Counted from the stretch's first letter, positions 34,100 to 46,345 are shown. The stretch: DNA of 64,000 nt from Rhabdophis nuchalis (GCA_039707465.1 CM077658.1:18835732-18899731), one strand, 5' to 3'. Notes: a model not told the origin generated them from the letters alone. Made by a program: numbers and translations.

Positions 34100-34800
34100 T
34101 ACCGCCTCTCTTATCACTCTTATCACTTATCACTCCGGCCTGGCCTAATCCACTTCACCTAGCCTGTAGTCTGAAGCTTAAACTGTTTTAATTTGGATTT
34201 TAGGAGGAAATAGTTTTTAAGATTTTAAGATTTTTTAGCACAGGGTGAGCATTATTTAATTTGGTTTTAATATTTATTGATGGTTGTGTTGTATATGTTT
34301 TTTAACTTCCTGTGCACCGCCCCGAGTCCCTTCGGGGAGAGAGGCGCGGTTTTATAAATCTTTCATACATCCCTTAGACCGATACGCTCCCACAGAGAGG
34401 GCCTTCTCAGGGTGCCGTCGGCCGGACAATGCTGACTGGCGACACCCAGGGGAAGAGCCTTCTCTGTGGCGGGCCCTGCCCTTTGGAACGACCTACCCTC
34501 TGAACTCCGGACCATCACCGACCTCCGCCTCTTCCGCCAATGTCTAAAGACATACTTTTTTCATCAAGCCGGCCTAGCCTAACCTCCCATGGGGACTTTT
34601 AGAAAAGTTTTAAATTGGATTTTTAAATAATTGGTTTTAGCATAGGATTGGGATTATTTAATATATATTTTAAATTATTTATTCATTTTCTATTTTGTAT
34701 ATCTTTTTAAATTTCCTGTGCCTCTGTGGAGAAGAGCGGGATATAAATGTAATTAAATAAATAAATAAAATAAAATAAAATAAATAAATCTAAATAAATG
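34100..34800 (+). mobile_element. L2 LINE 3' ends, two in tandem
   Basis: A first 3' end closes near 34365 (ccccgagtcccttcggggag). A second copy encodes PTERAFSGCR, RALPFGTTYPLNSGPS and ends in an AATAAA/TAAAA-rich tail near 34800. Confidence 0.75.
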
Positions 34801-35011
34801 AAATGAATGAAATTATCCTACTCCGTTTCCTTCTTACGTTGGCATGTGAATACATTATATGAGTGAATTTTTAGGAATTAGCTGTACCAATGTGCTCAGA
34901 TCTGAGGTTCCGTGGAAGTTAAAAATTATAAAAATCCTGACTCAGCGTATCTCAGCCTTGACAATGGTAATAGTCCACGTGTCTTAAAGATCCCAAACTT
35001 GAGGAACATTC

Positions 35012-35125
35012 TGATTGTCCCAGAGGTGCTTTTTTCAAGAGGCACCTGGACTTTCTGGGATTTTTTTTTCTTTGAAGACATTTCGCTTCTCATCCAAGAA
35101 GCTTCTTCAGCTGATTGGACCCCAA
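35012..35125. mobile_element. Foldback MITE, single arm
   Basis: gtgcttttttcaagaggcac, ctttgaagacatttcgcttc and catccaagaagcttcttcag; the partner arm is missing. Confidence 0.6.
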
Positions 35126-35705
35126 CAGCTTCATAATCCTATCATGGAGTTACATCCTGACCTTTTCTATTAGAATGTAACACTTTTTGACAGATCTCTT
35201 TTTGGGTTTTCAATGCATTATTTTTCATTTATAAGTTTCCCCACATTTCAGAGCTGTGGCTGCATCCCTAAGAAGAACAGAACATTTTCTGTGAAAGCCA
35301 CAGCAAGATTTGTCATGAAGACACCAGTTCTGAAAGGTTTTGATGCCTAAGGGGTTGGCCTTGTGAAGACAGGTGTCTAATCAGTGTAGGATGGAAAGTA
35401 AAGAGATCTTAACGTTGAAATGGTGGGCTACATATTTGTGGGGTAAATTACAGAATTGCTTTAAAAATAAAACCCAGTAGGATATCAATCAGCTCTGAAA
35501 ATATGAAACCTTCCCCCCCCCCCCACTTTACAGCTATTTCTGTTCTGAGAAGGCTTTTAGTCTGAGTCAAACGAGCAACTAAATATAGCATTAAATCGGC
35601 TACTGAGGCCTGATGTGTACAGGATATTAAACCAAAACTTGCTTGGCTTGAGTCTGACTTAGGTTTTGTTAGGGCCGTTGTTGCTTTTAAATCATGGTTT
35701 ACAGC
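35126..35705. other. ADCY7 intron 1, unassigned
   Basis: Only a C run at 35511-35524 stands out. Confidence 0.4.
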
Positions 35706-35708
35706 TTT

Positions 35709-36318
35709 GTGGTTAGTTGTGAAATGATGTCTGACCCAAGTCCCTTCGGGGAGAGGGGGCGGTTAATAAGTCGAATAAATGAATCACAACCCATGGACAA
35801 TGTTCCTGTAGGCCTTCCTGTCCTCTACCATCCTCTGGAGTCCATTCATGCTCACACTGACTGCTTCGGTGACTCCATCCAGCCACCTCATTCTCTGTCG
35901 TCCCCTTCTTCCTTTGCCCTCCATCGTTCCCAGCATGAGGTTCTTCTCCAGGGAGTCCTTCCTTCTCATTAGGTGGCCAAAGTATATGAGTTTCCTCTTC
36001 AGGATCTGGCCTTCTAAAGAGCAGTCAGGGTTGATTTCCTCTAGGACTGACCGGTTGGATCGCCTTGTAGTCCAAGGGACTCAATGCAGGAGTCTTCTCC
36101 AGCACCAGAGTTCAAAGCCCTCCATTCTTTGGTGCTCAGCCTTCCTTATGGTCCAACTTTCACAGCCATCCGTTGCAACCAGGAAAACCATCGCCTTGAC
36201 TATACACACTTTTGTTGGCAGCGTGATGTCTCTGCTTTTAAGTATGCTGTCTAGATTTGCCATAGCTTCCCTCCGCAGGAACAAACGTCTTAAATTTCTT
36301 GGCTGCAGTCCCCATCTG
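35709..36318 (-). mobile_element. BovB (RTE) LINE 3' region
   Basis: Minus-strand translation includes AMANLDSILKSRDITLPTKV and VFLVATDGCESWTIRKAEHQ, the BovB reverse-transcriptase C-terminal part. A 48-bp L2-like piece (about 35738-35785) interrupts it. Confidence 0.85.
35738..35785 (+). mobile_element. Short L2-like 3' end inside BovB
   Basis: agtcccttcggggagagggg and gtcgaataaatgaat replace the expected BovB bases between ctgaccca and cacaacccatgg. Confidence 0.5.
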
Positions 36319-36420
36319 TGATGGGACTGCAGCCAGCTGCTGGTTTACAGTTTACCGTGTTACAAAATTCCAGCTAACAGTGTTTCTACAACAATCATGG
36401 TTCAACGGCACGGCATGATA

Positions 36421-36625
36421 AACATAACATAAGATCATAAGAACATAAGAATAGCCTTGCTGGAACAGGCCACAGCCCATCCAGTCCAGCCTTCTGTCTC
36501 ACACAGTGGCTCCCCATTTGCTTCAGGGTATTCCCAAGCAGATGTCTTCACCTGCTTGTGATTCCCTGCAAATGGCATTGAGAAATATCCTGCCTATCTC
36601 TCCATCCTGGAGGGATGATGGATGG
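36421..36625. repeat. Interspersed repeat of unknown class
   Basis: ataagaacataagaatagcc, cagcccatccagtccagcct and ctcacacagtggctccccat, a sequence type I recognise as repetitive in reptiles. Confidence 0.5.
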
Positions 36626-37286
36626 ACATTTAATGCACATCCCATCACTTCCCATCACTGTAGATCCTAAATCGTGATTCAGAAACCACAATGCTGATTC
36701 ATTCAATAAGCAACAAAACCATTATGGGTTTTTTATATAAATTACAAACCCATTACAGTGTTGCATACGGTATGACTGTACCCTGTATTACTACCCCAAT
36801 TGAATTTTCAATCAACCGTCCTTTCCATCTTCCATGCTCCCTCTGATTAAGGGGGATCAGGGGGGTCTTTTTGATGCTGTCACCCTGTTTGTGAAACATC
36901 TCCAGATGTTCTGATGAATTCAGAGATGACGTTTGACGGCGATTAAGCAGACTGCATTTACAAGCTGGGGATTAAACACCGCAATGAAGGACACATCTGT
37001 GTTGTTTCCAAATCAAAAACATTACAGTGATCCAGGTCAAAAAAGAAAGCCAGGATTCAACAAACAGAGAATGTATGAGGTCTTTAATCTGGGATCAATT
37101 CTCTCTTCTGAATTAAAAATCTTGCTGTCATTTCCTAGTTTCCTCACTAAATCACTTTTCCTAGGGTCAATCAAATTAGTTGAACCAAACAAACCGGGAT
37201 TACTAACTAAATCATGGTTATTCAAACCAAGGGAAGGTATATGATGCACTCCCATCCCATGTCTGCAATAATCTATGCTTAGGATC
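36626..37286. other. ADCY7 intron 1, unassigned
   Basis: No gene or clear repeat recognised. Confidence 0.4.
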
Positions 37287-37634
37287 ATTGGGACTCAGTG
37301 GCTAAGATGCTGAGCTTGTCAATCAGAAAGGTCGGCAGTTCGGTAGTTCGAATCCCTAGCGCTGCGTAACGGAGTGAGCTCCCGTTACTTGTCCCAGCTT
37401 CTTCCAATCTAGCAGTTTGAAAGCATGTAAAAAATGCAAGTAGAAAAATAGGAACCACCTTTGGTGGGAAGGAAACAGCGTTCCGTTTGCCTTCGGTATT
37501 TAGTCATGCCGGCCACATGACCACGGTGACGTCTTCAGACAGTGCTGGCTCTTCGGCTTTGAAATGGAGATGAGCACTGCCCCCTAGAGTCGGGAACAAC
37601 TAGCACATATGTGCAAAGGGAACCTTTTATCTTT
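37287..37634 (+). mobile_element. Sauria-type SINE with target duplication
   Basis: Full-length. It is flanked by tatgcttaggatc (37274-37286) and tatgcttagggtc (37635-37647). Confidence 0.9.
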
Positions 37635-37647
37635 TATGCTTAGGGTC

Positions 37648-39320
37648 GTATGTTTGTTTTTCCATCCAGGATCACACTCTGAGATTTTATTGCATAAATA
37701 TTCAGATATTTGCCACTATTGCACATTTTATTTTTATTTCTCTGGCAGGACATTTTAATTGGCTTTAGTTCTGACAGGAAATCTTGAAACGTTAGACTGG
37801 TGACGTTCCCCTGTTGTTTCTGAGTTCCCAGCTTAATCCTCTTCTTCTGTAGCTTTTTCATAATGCTTTTTTACCTCATTCGCTGATTCTTGGCTTTCTT
37901 TAGCAGCTAATTATGCCGAATTTCTCAAAAGCCCATTGAAAGACGGAATAAACGATTCCAGCTGCTTCTGTTTTTATCTTTCCTTTTGGGCTGGCACTGA
38001 AATACTAGCAACTTCTTTGGAATGCAATGGGACTTACTCAGAAGTATATTCACAGGAATTAAAGGCCCAGTTTCATGGATGGAAACAGTATTTGGGAGAG
38101 AAAAAAATAAAGCACAAATATTTTCAAGCCATGTTTTCCTGCAATTCAGGTAGTGGATGATGGGTAGTGCCTGTTCTTACCAAGTCCATAAAAGGCCTTG
38201 GATGTGTCGGTAGCCAAGGAATCTGGAAAAAAATGTGTAAATCATTTGGATACCTCGTGTTTCCAACCATTGATTAAATATGTTCAGTGTGTCATAATAT
38301 TCTGTCTCTCATTTGTTTTTTTTATTTCTAACGTTAGTCTATCCATTTTTGCGCAAATTAATATCTTCCTTATTATCTTCTTTTCTGAAGGGGTGTTTTC
38401 ACTTTTTCATTGCTGTGCAAACACCATTCTCGCTGCTGTTAAGATTTGAAGTATTAGGTATATTAACCCTTTGCTACAGCCTTCTGTTATAATACCCAAT
38501 AGAAATAATTCTGGCTTAAATTCTATACGTTGTCCAACCATTTTTTCTAGCTACATCTATTTGTAACCAAAATCTGCTTGCTTTTTTTTACATGTCCACC
38601 ACATGTGTTAGTAGATGCCTGGTGGTCACTAGCCACTTCTTAAAACCCTCCAGAGGCAAAGCTCATTTCCTCCATAGGTAGACTGTTCCACTGTTGATCT
38701 TATACAGTAATCAAGAAGATTTTATTATATTTAGATGGAATGTAGGTTAGCCCAAACTTCTCCCTGTGGTTTATGGCTCTACTTATGATAGTTTTAGCCA
38801 CCATTTAACTTCCTTTTATGAGCTTTTTATACTTTCTTTCTTGCACCTTATGCATCTTTCTTGTGATGCATCTTACTATCTTAAATAACCTACAGACAGT
38901 CCTGGTTTGAAAGAGGGATAATAGAGCTTAGAAAGGAAAAGGAGGGTGGGAGATCAATCAATTTAAGGTAACAGCTCTTTCCAGCTGTAAGGCAGATGTG
39001 TTGCCTATATTGAAGCTAGGCGTTGATCCAATGGCAACATGAATAGTTTCACAAATTATTGGAATGGAGATTTGTCTTGGCTTGATCAAGTGTTGTTGGA
39101 TAATATCCTGTTAGAGCCAATTTTATAAAAACAAAAAACAAAAAAACCCACCTTAATGGCTGGCTTCCATTTCTTCTGTTGGGGTGGTTTCTTAAAATCC
39201 CTACCCATATTCATTAGGATCTTGTGGATTGCTGAAGGCTGTTTAACCAATTAATTAAATAAATCAGAATTGGTTTAGGACACCCACAAACTCTGGTTTA
39301 TAAACCATGCTGACTGCCTT
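37648..39320. other. ADCY7 intron 1, unassigned
   Basis: About 1.7 kb of AT-rich sequence. I see no gene and no repeat that I can name with confidence. Confidence 0.45.
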
Positions 39321-39352
39321 GGATGGATGAATGGATGGATGGATGGATGGAA
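39321..39352 (+). repeat. (GGAT)n microsatellite
   Basis: About seven atgg units with one atga variant. Confidence 0.85.
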
Positions 39353-39454
39353 ATTCTGTGTATCTTCTAGCTTTTGCCAGAAAAGTAGCGACAGCAGAGA
39401 ATATAATGGGTTTGCTTTTAGGAGCACGAGAAGCAAAAGGGACTTTTTTGCTTT

Positions 39455-39806
39455 GCAGCTCTCTGAGCTTGGTGGTTTTCTAGCACTGATGATGTCACCT
39501 AGTTGGATCATGAAATGCCTGCAAGAAAACCACTAAGCTCAGGGAGCACCAAGGGCCCCACAGTTCAACCCGGAACTACAACTCTTCTCTTCTATCGGTT
39601 GCTAGAGCACCACAAATCTTCAGAGTGCTTGCATGCTTACTCCAAGCTTTCATCAAAACCAAGTGTACCTTTGATGATCTGCGCAGCTCTAGCTATCGAT
39701 AGAGGAGAATATTTGTAGTTCAGGGTTGAACTGTGGGGCCCTCGGTGGTTTTCTTGCACGCATTTCATGACCCAAATTGGTGACATCAGCACTAGAACCT
39801 TAGTCC
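39455..39806. mobile_element. Foldback pair, 'gtctgcaag' family
   Basis: Two units (39455-39600 and about 39690-39806) face each other. tagcactgatgatgtcacc and caccaagggccccacagttc in the first are the reverse complement of the second's ending and middle. Together they form an imperfect inverted repeat of more than 100 bp. Confidence 0.65.
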
Positions 39807-39847
39807 CTTCTGTGTTTCTGTGTTGCTGTGCTGAAATAGCTTTGGAA

Positions 39848-40325
39848 AGGGCTTATTTTCAGGGGACGGCTTATTTGTGATGGCAAACTTATGGCACGCA
39901 TGCCAGAGGTGGTATGCAGAGCCCTCTCTGTGGGCACGTGGGCCATTGCAAGCTGCTTTTGGTGTGCATGTGATCTTCTCTCAGCTGGTCTTTGCAGGCA
40001 CCAGAGTTCTGGAAATGGCCCGAAAATGGGGGGGGGGGGGACAAGCTGTTTTTCTGCCTGGTTTTGGGCTGTTGGGGGGGGGGGCTGAAAACAGCCCGAA
40101 AAATGGCCTGTATAATAGCCTGAAAATGACCAAAAAACAGGCATGCGCACACTGGCCAGGTAGTCTTCGGGTTTCTGGTGCTCTGGCCCATGCACATGCA
40201 CACATGTTCTGGTTTGCCACTCGGTGCCATAAAGGTTAGGCATCACTGTTTTAGCACATGTGCTCAAAAGCCCAATTGGGCTTATTATCCGGGGAGGTCT
40301 TATTTTCAGGGAAGCAGGGTCTTTA
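39848..40325. mobile_element. Element with 'cttattttcagggg' motifs, hosting a hAT-like MITE
   Basis: cttattttcaggggacggct on the left and aagcccaattgggcttatta plus cttattttcagggaagc on the right belong to one family. The hAT-like unit 39875-40248 (gtgatggcaaacttatggca to ggttaggcatcactg) is nested inside. Confidence 0.55.
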
Positions 40326-40719
40326 TTGCAGAGGTCTCTTCAATAAGAGGAAATCATGCCTCGGGTGTTATATTGGGCCTGGGAGTTTCCTTGCTTGGTG
40401 TGGCTTTTCAGTGGAGAGTCGATTCTTAATTTCCTACCTTATCACAGAATCAACACCCTCCCCCCCCCCCCACCCAGTATCTGGCACTGCTATTGTGGAC
40501 ACTGGCACTGCTGACAGCGAGGGAGAACCTGGGACAGAATTGTTCTTTAAGAGCTGCAAGTCCTTGGGTGGAGGCCAAGAAAGCAGAAACGAAACTTTCT
40601 GTTGAAAAACATGTTTTTCTACTATCCCCCCAAAAGCTCGAGAAAATACAGGTGGCTCCTGATTGTTTATTTGATGCTTTGTTTGATTAGCAGAGGCTAA
40701 ACTATGCTTGATGGGGTGT

Positions 40720-40795
40720 TTCTTCTCCTTCTCCTTCTCCTCCTCTTTCTTCTTCCTCCTCCTCCTCCTCCACCACCACCACCACCACCTGTTCC
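40720..40795 (+). repeat. Pyrimidine-rich trinucleotide tract
   Basis: ttctccttctcc, cttcctcctcctcctcctcc, then accaccaccaccaccacc. Confidence 0.85.
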
Positions 40796-40949
40796 TTCAT
40801 AACTTGTAACTTTATAATCTTACCAGTCCGACTGATTTTGCAAAAGATCTTTGTGAAATACAGAAAGTACAACAAGTGACTTCTTCCACCTTTTCAAAAC
40901 ATTTCAGCAGGATGGCCGGTTTTAATGGTAGCATCCAGTGTACATTCCT

Positions 40950-41168
40950 ACCGGTTCGGCCCGGTTCGGCCAAACCGGTAGTGGTATGGCAGCCTGAGTC
41001 GCTGCAACTGGCAGTGACTCAGGCCTGCCACTCCTCCGAACCAGTTCCCCGATCTCTTCTGTTGTTGCCAGCATGTTTCTGCACATGCACAGGACAGTTT
41101 TCAGTCAAATGCACAGCAAAACACCCTCTCAGCGAACTGGTAGTAAACTGGTTAGGAGCCCACCAGTG
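40950..41168. mobile_element. 'accggttcg' MITE
   Basis: ctaccggttcggcccggttc and aaccggtagtggtatggc, closing with gcgaactggtagtaaactgg. Confidence 0.6.
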
Positions 41169-41267
41169 ATGGCACCTAAGTCACCTTAACTGACCTAGGA
41201 AGCTATCCAGGGCTCAAAAAATGCCTAGAACGTGGACTAGAACGGACCTCTGATAGAATGGGATACT

Positions 41268-41325
41268 TTGAGTAGGGTAGGGTAGGGTAGGGTAGAGTAG
41301 AATAGAATAGAATAGAATAGAATTT
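41268..41325 (+). repeat. GGTAG/AATAG pentanucleotide run
   Basis: tagggtagggtagggtagag grading into aatagaatagaatagaatag. Confidence 0.9.
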
Positions 41326-41752
41326 AAATTTGTGTATTTTTTAAGAAAGCAGACGATTTAAAAAAAAAAAGCATTCCAGCCAATCCTTCCTCTTGTCTAA
41401 AAATCATTTCCATTCAGATTTTTTTTTTTGTCTTTTCTTCCCACTTAAGTTCCCTTTAGGATATATTTTATTTTTTGTCTGTGGATTAATTAGCATAACC
41501 TGCCAAAGACAAGCCAGGGAAAATAAGTTATTAGGCAGGCTGAGATGCTGTTCAAATAATGAGGCTATATCTGCTAAGGTTCGCCCTTTCTCACGAACTG
41601 CAGTTCTGTGTGTTCAAATTCTTGTTCCATGTGTTGCTTTTCAAGGGCAAAACTGTACATAAGAGCTGTTGGCATCTGTTCAAGGCCACACAGGCTCCGT
41701 TTAATCTTGTCTCCAGGCTGTTCTGCAATCCATTCTGTTGCACTGCAGGTAA

Positions 41753-42218
41753 TAATCCTTGACTTCACGGTCGTAAGTCAAGTGGGATCTGATTATATCA
41801 CAATTTTTACAGCAATTGTGAAATGACTTGCCTGTTTATTGACAGAATTCAGATTCCAGACAGGCGATTTTTGCTAGAAATCATTAAAAAAAAAAGGTTG
41901 CACATTACAATCACATGATCACAGAATGCTGCAAGCAGTCATAAATGTAGGTCAATTGACCAGCAACCCAACGGTGATCATGTGACTGCAGGGATGGTGC
42001 GATGGTCTTAAGTCTGAGTACAAGTCATTGGTCAGAGCCACCAAAACCAACCAACGTTGAAAATGGTGCTGCAAATAACTGTAAATATTGGTTGATTGTC
42101 AAGCACAAAAAAGACAACCATGCAATCCTGTGCTGTGTTTGGCTTCACACTTCAAAAACGGATCGTAAGTGCAGCTATCCCTTGACTTACAACCATTGGT
42201 TTAGTGACCGTTCAAAGA
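41753..42218. mobile_element. 'taagtcg' family, two partial copies
   Basis: cttgacttcacggtcgtaag, cacatgatcacagaatgctg and ggtgatcatgtgactgcagg; a second start at 42175 (cccttgacttacaaccattg). Confidence 0.6.
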
Positions 42219-42220
42219 GG

Positions 42221-42285
42221 AGTGGAGCAGAGCAGAACGGAACGGAACAGAACAGAACAGAACAGAATAGAATAGAATAGAATAA
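42221..42285 (+). repeat. Pentanucleotide run adjoining CR1
   Basis: Units progress from agcag, aacgg and aacag to aatag and run directly into gaataacagagttggaagg, the CR1 3' terminus. Confidence 0.9.
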
Positions 42286-43070
42286 CAGAGTTGGAAGGCG
42301 TCTTGGAGGGCTTCAAGTCAAACCCCCCTGCTCAGCAAGGAAGCCTTATTCCATTTCAGACAAATGTTACCCAAACTTTTCTTAAAAACTTCCAGTGTTG
42401 AGCATCCAAAACTTCAGGACACAAGTTGTTCCACTGATTTAGGAAAATTCTTTTTAGTTCTAGACTGATTCTCTCCTTGAGTAGTTTCCATCCATTGCTT
42501 CTTGTCTTGCCCTCAGGTGCTTTGGAGAATAGTTGACTCCCTCTTCTTTGTGGCAACCCCTGAGATATTAGAACACTGCTATAATGTCTCCCCCAGTCCT
42601 TCTTTTCTTTAGACTAAAGGTAAAGGTTTTTGCAAGCTAGTCATTCCCGACTCTAGGAGGCGGTGATCATCTCCATTTCAAAGCCAAAGAGCCAGCCCTG
42701 TCCAAAGACATCTCTGTGGTCATGTGACTGGCATGACTCAATGCCAAAGGTGGAATGCTGTTGCCTTCCCACCAAAGGTAGCTCCAATTTGTCTACGTGC
42801 ATTTTTTACATGCTTTCAAACTGCTAGGTTGGCAGAAGCTGGGACAAGTTATGGGAGCTCATTCCATTATGTGGGCGCTAGGGATTCAAACTGCCAAACT
42901 GACAACCTTTCTGATCGACAAGCTCAGCCACTGAGCTACCATATCACTATTCTGTAGACTAGACATACCCAATTCTAGCAACTGGTCTTCTTATGTTTTA
43001 GCCTCCAATCTCCTAATCATCTATGTTGCTCTTCTCTGCACTCTTATTAGGCTTAGCATTTTCTTTCAGG
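42286..43070 (-). mobile_element. CR1 LINE 3' portion, split by a SINE
   Basis: Two blocks, 42286-42614 and 42950-43070. The first holds the CR1 3' end. The second continues with tgttttagcctccaatctcc and tgctcttctctgcactctta. Confidence 0.85.
42615..42949 (-). mobile_element. Sauria-type SINE inserted in CR1
   Basis: Full-length and reversed. Flanks are ttctttagac (42605-42614) and ttctgtagac (42950-42959). Confidence 0.88.
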
Positions 43071-44205
43071 TCTTCTTCTTTTAGGATTAGCATCATTTCT
43101 TCTCAAGCACACCTGTGCAAGATTTCTGCGTTGACCACCCAGAGAAGGTACAGGGTGCATCGGAGCTGGTGATATATATATATCCTGTTGTTGCCCTTAT
43201 TGAGCTCAGAAGCATCTCCCCCCCACCCACCTTTGCCAGCTCTGTCTAAACGATTGCGGTGCACATGAAAAGCCTCTCCTGTTACAGTGGAGTCTTTGTT
43301 AGGTAACCATTAAATGTACTTGAGGCAGAATGAAATTGGTTTCTGCAAACTGTTGCTACGGAACTGGTGCCTGCGGTTATCGCTGTGCGAGGGAAGAGTT
43401 TGTGTGCTTTGCGAGCTGGAAACCTGCTTAAATAGCGGGGCTGTTGTGAGATTTATTGTTATTTTTTCCCCCTCAGACTCTTCTGCACAAGAGCAGGCCA
43501 CAAATGAGTTGTTTGCAAAAAAAAACCCCCAAAAACAGACAGAAGGAAAAGGTGGCCTCGGCATGCACATTCCTACTTTTGTAGGTGTTCTGCCGTTGTT
43601 TAGTAGCAGCTACTTTGCTTGGGCCATTCTTCTTCTTTTAATTAATAGTAGGAAAGATAGGGGAAGGAAAAGGGAAGGGAAAAGTGTAGGAAAAAGGGAA
43701 AAAAGAAAGAAAAGAAAATTGATTTTCGATTCCCTTTGGGGCAGTCGAATAAGATAATAGCATACAACCTCAACTTTTTACTTTTACATAATATAGCCAC
43801 TTCTATAACAACAAACCTATCTAATCTGCAAAACCGCCCCCAAAAATCAACGTTTCATTTCCCCCCCCCCCCCCCCACCTCGAGCATAAAGTCCAGAAGG
43901 GGTTTCCAAGCACAAAGAAAAGTTTAGGCCATTTTTTTTTATTGCAAATTCCATTTTGCTACGTGCAGCTTGTTAGACATTATTGCTTTCCTCCTTGTAA
44001 AAATAGAGAAATAAAATGCCGAATGAATGGAAAGTCTCCCTTAGATCAGTATAAGAAATGGAATGATGGGTGGAATTGCATGCGGTTTGATTCTGTAGCT
44101 CCTGAGGAAGCGGACAGGATCCTAGGAAATGTGAGTTTCGGCAGCTAAAAGGTTGCAAGTTAAGGATTACCTGTACAGGTTCCTGGGGAATTCTGGGACT
44201 TGAAG
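43071..44205. other. ADCY7 intron 1, unassigned
   Basis: It holds a C run at 43861-43876 and a purine-rich tract near 43650-43725. No gene was seen. Confidence 0.4.
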
Positions 44206-44209
44206 TCCA

Positions 44210-44335
44210 CCTTAGAAGGATGGAAGGCTGAATCAACCTTGAGCCTGGTGAGATTCGAAGTGGCGAATTGCAGGCAGCCGGCAGGCAGCAGAAGTAGCCT
44301 GCAGTACCACACTCTCCCCATTGCGCCATCGAGGC
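44210..44335 (-). mobile_element. Second-family SINE, 5' half
   Basis: gaaggctgaatcaaccttga, cctggtgagattcgaa and gcagtaccacactctcccca, the reversed head of the family at 17844-18078. Confidence 0.65.
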
Positions 44336-44469
44336 AGACACCTGTTAGGTCTGCTTTTTAGTGTTTTGTGGTGGGCCAAGAAAAATTGCAAGCAGGAGGT
44401 CTTCTCCCATACCTATCCCTTCCCAATTTGCTTGAGTTTCACCAGACTGCCAAATTTGGGTGATGAATT

Positions 44470-44735
44470 TTGGGGGAAGAGGAGGCTGAAGCAGACCCCA
44501 AGTTGGGATTTCTACCCCCCTCTGACCCACACAAAAATACCCCAAAGGGGGAGACTCTCTGCAGCAACACAAGCGTTCGTTGCACGTATCCGTCCTAGGA
44601 GCCGTAGTTTGAGGACCCCTGATGTAGGGCAATATAAAAAATGCAAATAATTTTTCTGCGAACCACCAAAATTTTCTTGTGGAGCACCAGTGGTCCATAG
44701 ACCAGCAGTTGGTGACTACTGTTCTACCCTCTATT
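44470..44735. mobile_element. hAT-like right-end fragments
   Basis: aggaggctgaagcagacccc leads to gccgtagtttgaggacccctg. A second terminus follows (accagtggtccatagaccag, ttggtgactactg). Confidence 0.55.
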
Positions 44736-45756
44736 ATCCCTGGCCAGCATGACCATCTACCTGGTGAGGATGGGAAATGTAGTCCCATAAAGGCACCATA
44801 ATGAGGTTGGCAGATCAGTGCCATAATGAAAAGCTACCTTAGCCTTAAGGACAGTGGAAGGAGGGACCGTTTTAAAAAGGTCACTGGGAACTTAAAAAAA
44901 AATAATTGGGATATTGATTTGTACAGTAGTTGCCATCAAGGTAGCTGTGACTTGGAAGGAGAGAGGAAAAATCTATCCATGGGCCATAATGAGAAACCTG
45001 GTTATCGTGAACTAATCGTACCGTTTGAGCACAATCCCAGCCAACACCCACACGGTGGTGTGAGTCTCCGTTGCACCCTGGAGCTACCTTCTTATGAAAA
45101 TCAGTCTTATGAAATTTGTTCTTGCCTGGAACAAATTGTGAAGTTAACAGGCTGAACACCTTAGCCTCTGAAGTGTGAAAATGTCTCAATGAAGGTTGTC
45201 ATCTTAAGGGGCTGGACTTTTGAGGGAGAACTTTCCAGGTCATTCCAGATGGTTCCTGAGCATTCTAGTTGAGCTTGAGGCGGGTCCTTCTTCATTCTAT
45301 TTGATATCTCCTACTCATCTTTCACCTTTTACTTCCCTACACGGAATATTAGTTTCTTTGATGTCCATTTCTCTCTGTCTCATCTTGAGCGGTGACCGGA
45401 AAATATGGCTGTGTTCACATAACACAACGGTCATTAAAGGAAGCCATTTTTTTGTGTATTCATAACACCCAACCAATCATACACTAACTAAACTGGTTTG
45501 GTTGGCACAGCATCCCAGCTAATTTTTTTTGGGAAAGCACAATACTAAAACTGACTAAGGACAGTAACTGCTAGTATTGTCCTCTGATCTGGTTGAGTGT
45601 ATTTAAACATGGCCAGCTTTAAATTTAATTGACCTTCTAAAATTTCCTGAGGAGAAAGATTGGAAAGGGTTCTGCCCCAAAGTATTTAGAGTTAAGAAGG
45701 GACATACATAATTTGCAGGAAGTGTCCCTTGGACAAGCTCAAGGCTCAGTGAAACT
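44736..45756. other. ADCY7 intron 1, unassigned
   Basis: No gene or clear repeat recognised. Confidence 0.4.
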
Positions 45757-45763
45757 CTATAGT

Positions 45764-46175
45764 TCAGGGGTCACCAACCTTTTGGACCTCAGGGACCACT
45801 ACATTCATAATTTTAAATCCCACGGACCACTAGTATGATCTGCCTAATGGCCAGCTGGGTGGGCCTGGCACGAGAAAGAGTTGGCAGAACAGCTCAGTTC
45901 AAATTGGATCTGACCGAGAAGGGGGCTCAGTAGGAGTGCCTCACTGAGGGCTATGAACATAGACTTTCCAAGCAGAGGGAAGACCTGTGGGAATGTAAGG
46001 CCAGGTACTGGCACCTGGAGGCCCAGAGGGCTGAGATGGTCAGCCAGTTCCAGGCCATGGTGCAGTCCCACTGGAACGAGGCCTTCTGGCACTTCACCAC
46101 CAGCAGTGCTTCCCTCCATCCTTCGCCCAACGCCCCTCACCAGGAGGCTGAAACAGACCCCAGGTTGGGATGCCT
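45764..46175 (+). mobile_element. hAT-like element carrying coding-like sequence
   Basis: The left terminus is caggggtcaccaaccttttg. An interior open stretch at about 45960-46165 reads KQREDLWECKARYWHLEAQR, AEMVSQFQAMVQSHWNEAFW and HFTTSSASL. The codon-like pattern breaks upstream at a TAG. The right end is replaced by CR1. Confidence 0.55.
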
Positions 46176-46345
46176 TCAGGTGCTTTGGAGAATAGGTTGA
46201 CTCCCTCTTCTTTGTGGCAGCTCCTCAGATATTGGAAGACTGCTATCATGTCACCCCTAGTCCTTCTTTTCATTATACTGGACATACCAATTCCTGCAAC
46301 CACGTCTTCGTATGTTTTAGCTTCATCCCCATCTGAATTGATCAA
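46176..46345 (-). mobile_element. CR1 LINE fragment
   Basis: Minus strand encodes KRRTRGDMIAVFQYLRSCHK and NLFSKAPEG, the CR1 C-terminal block. Confidence 0.82.
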
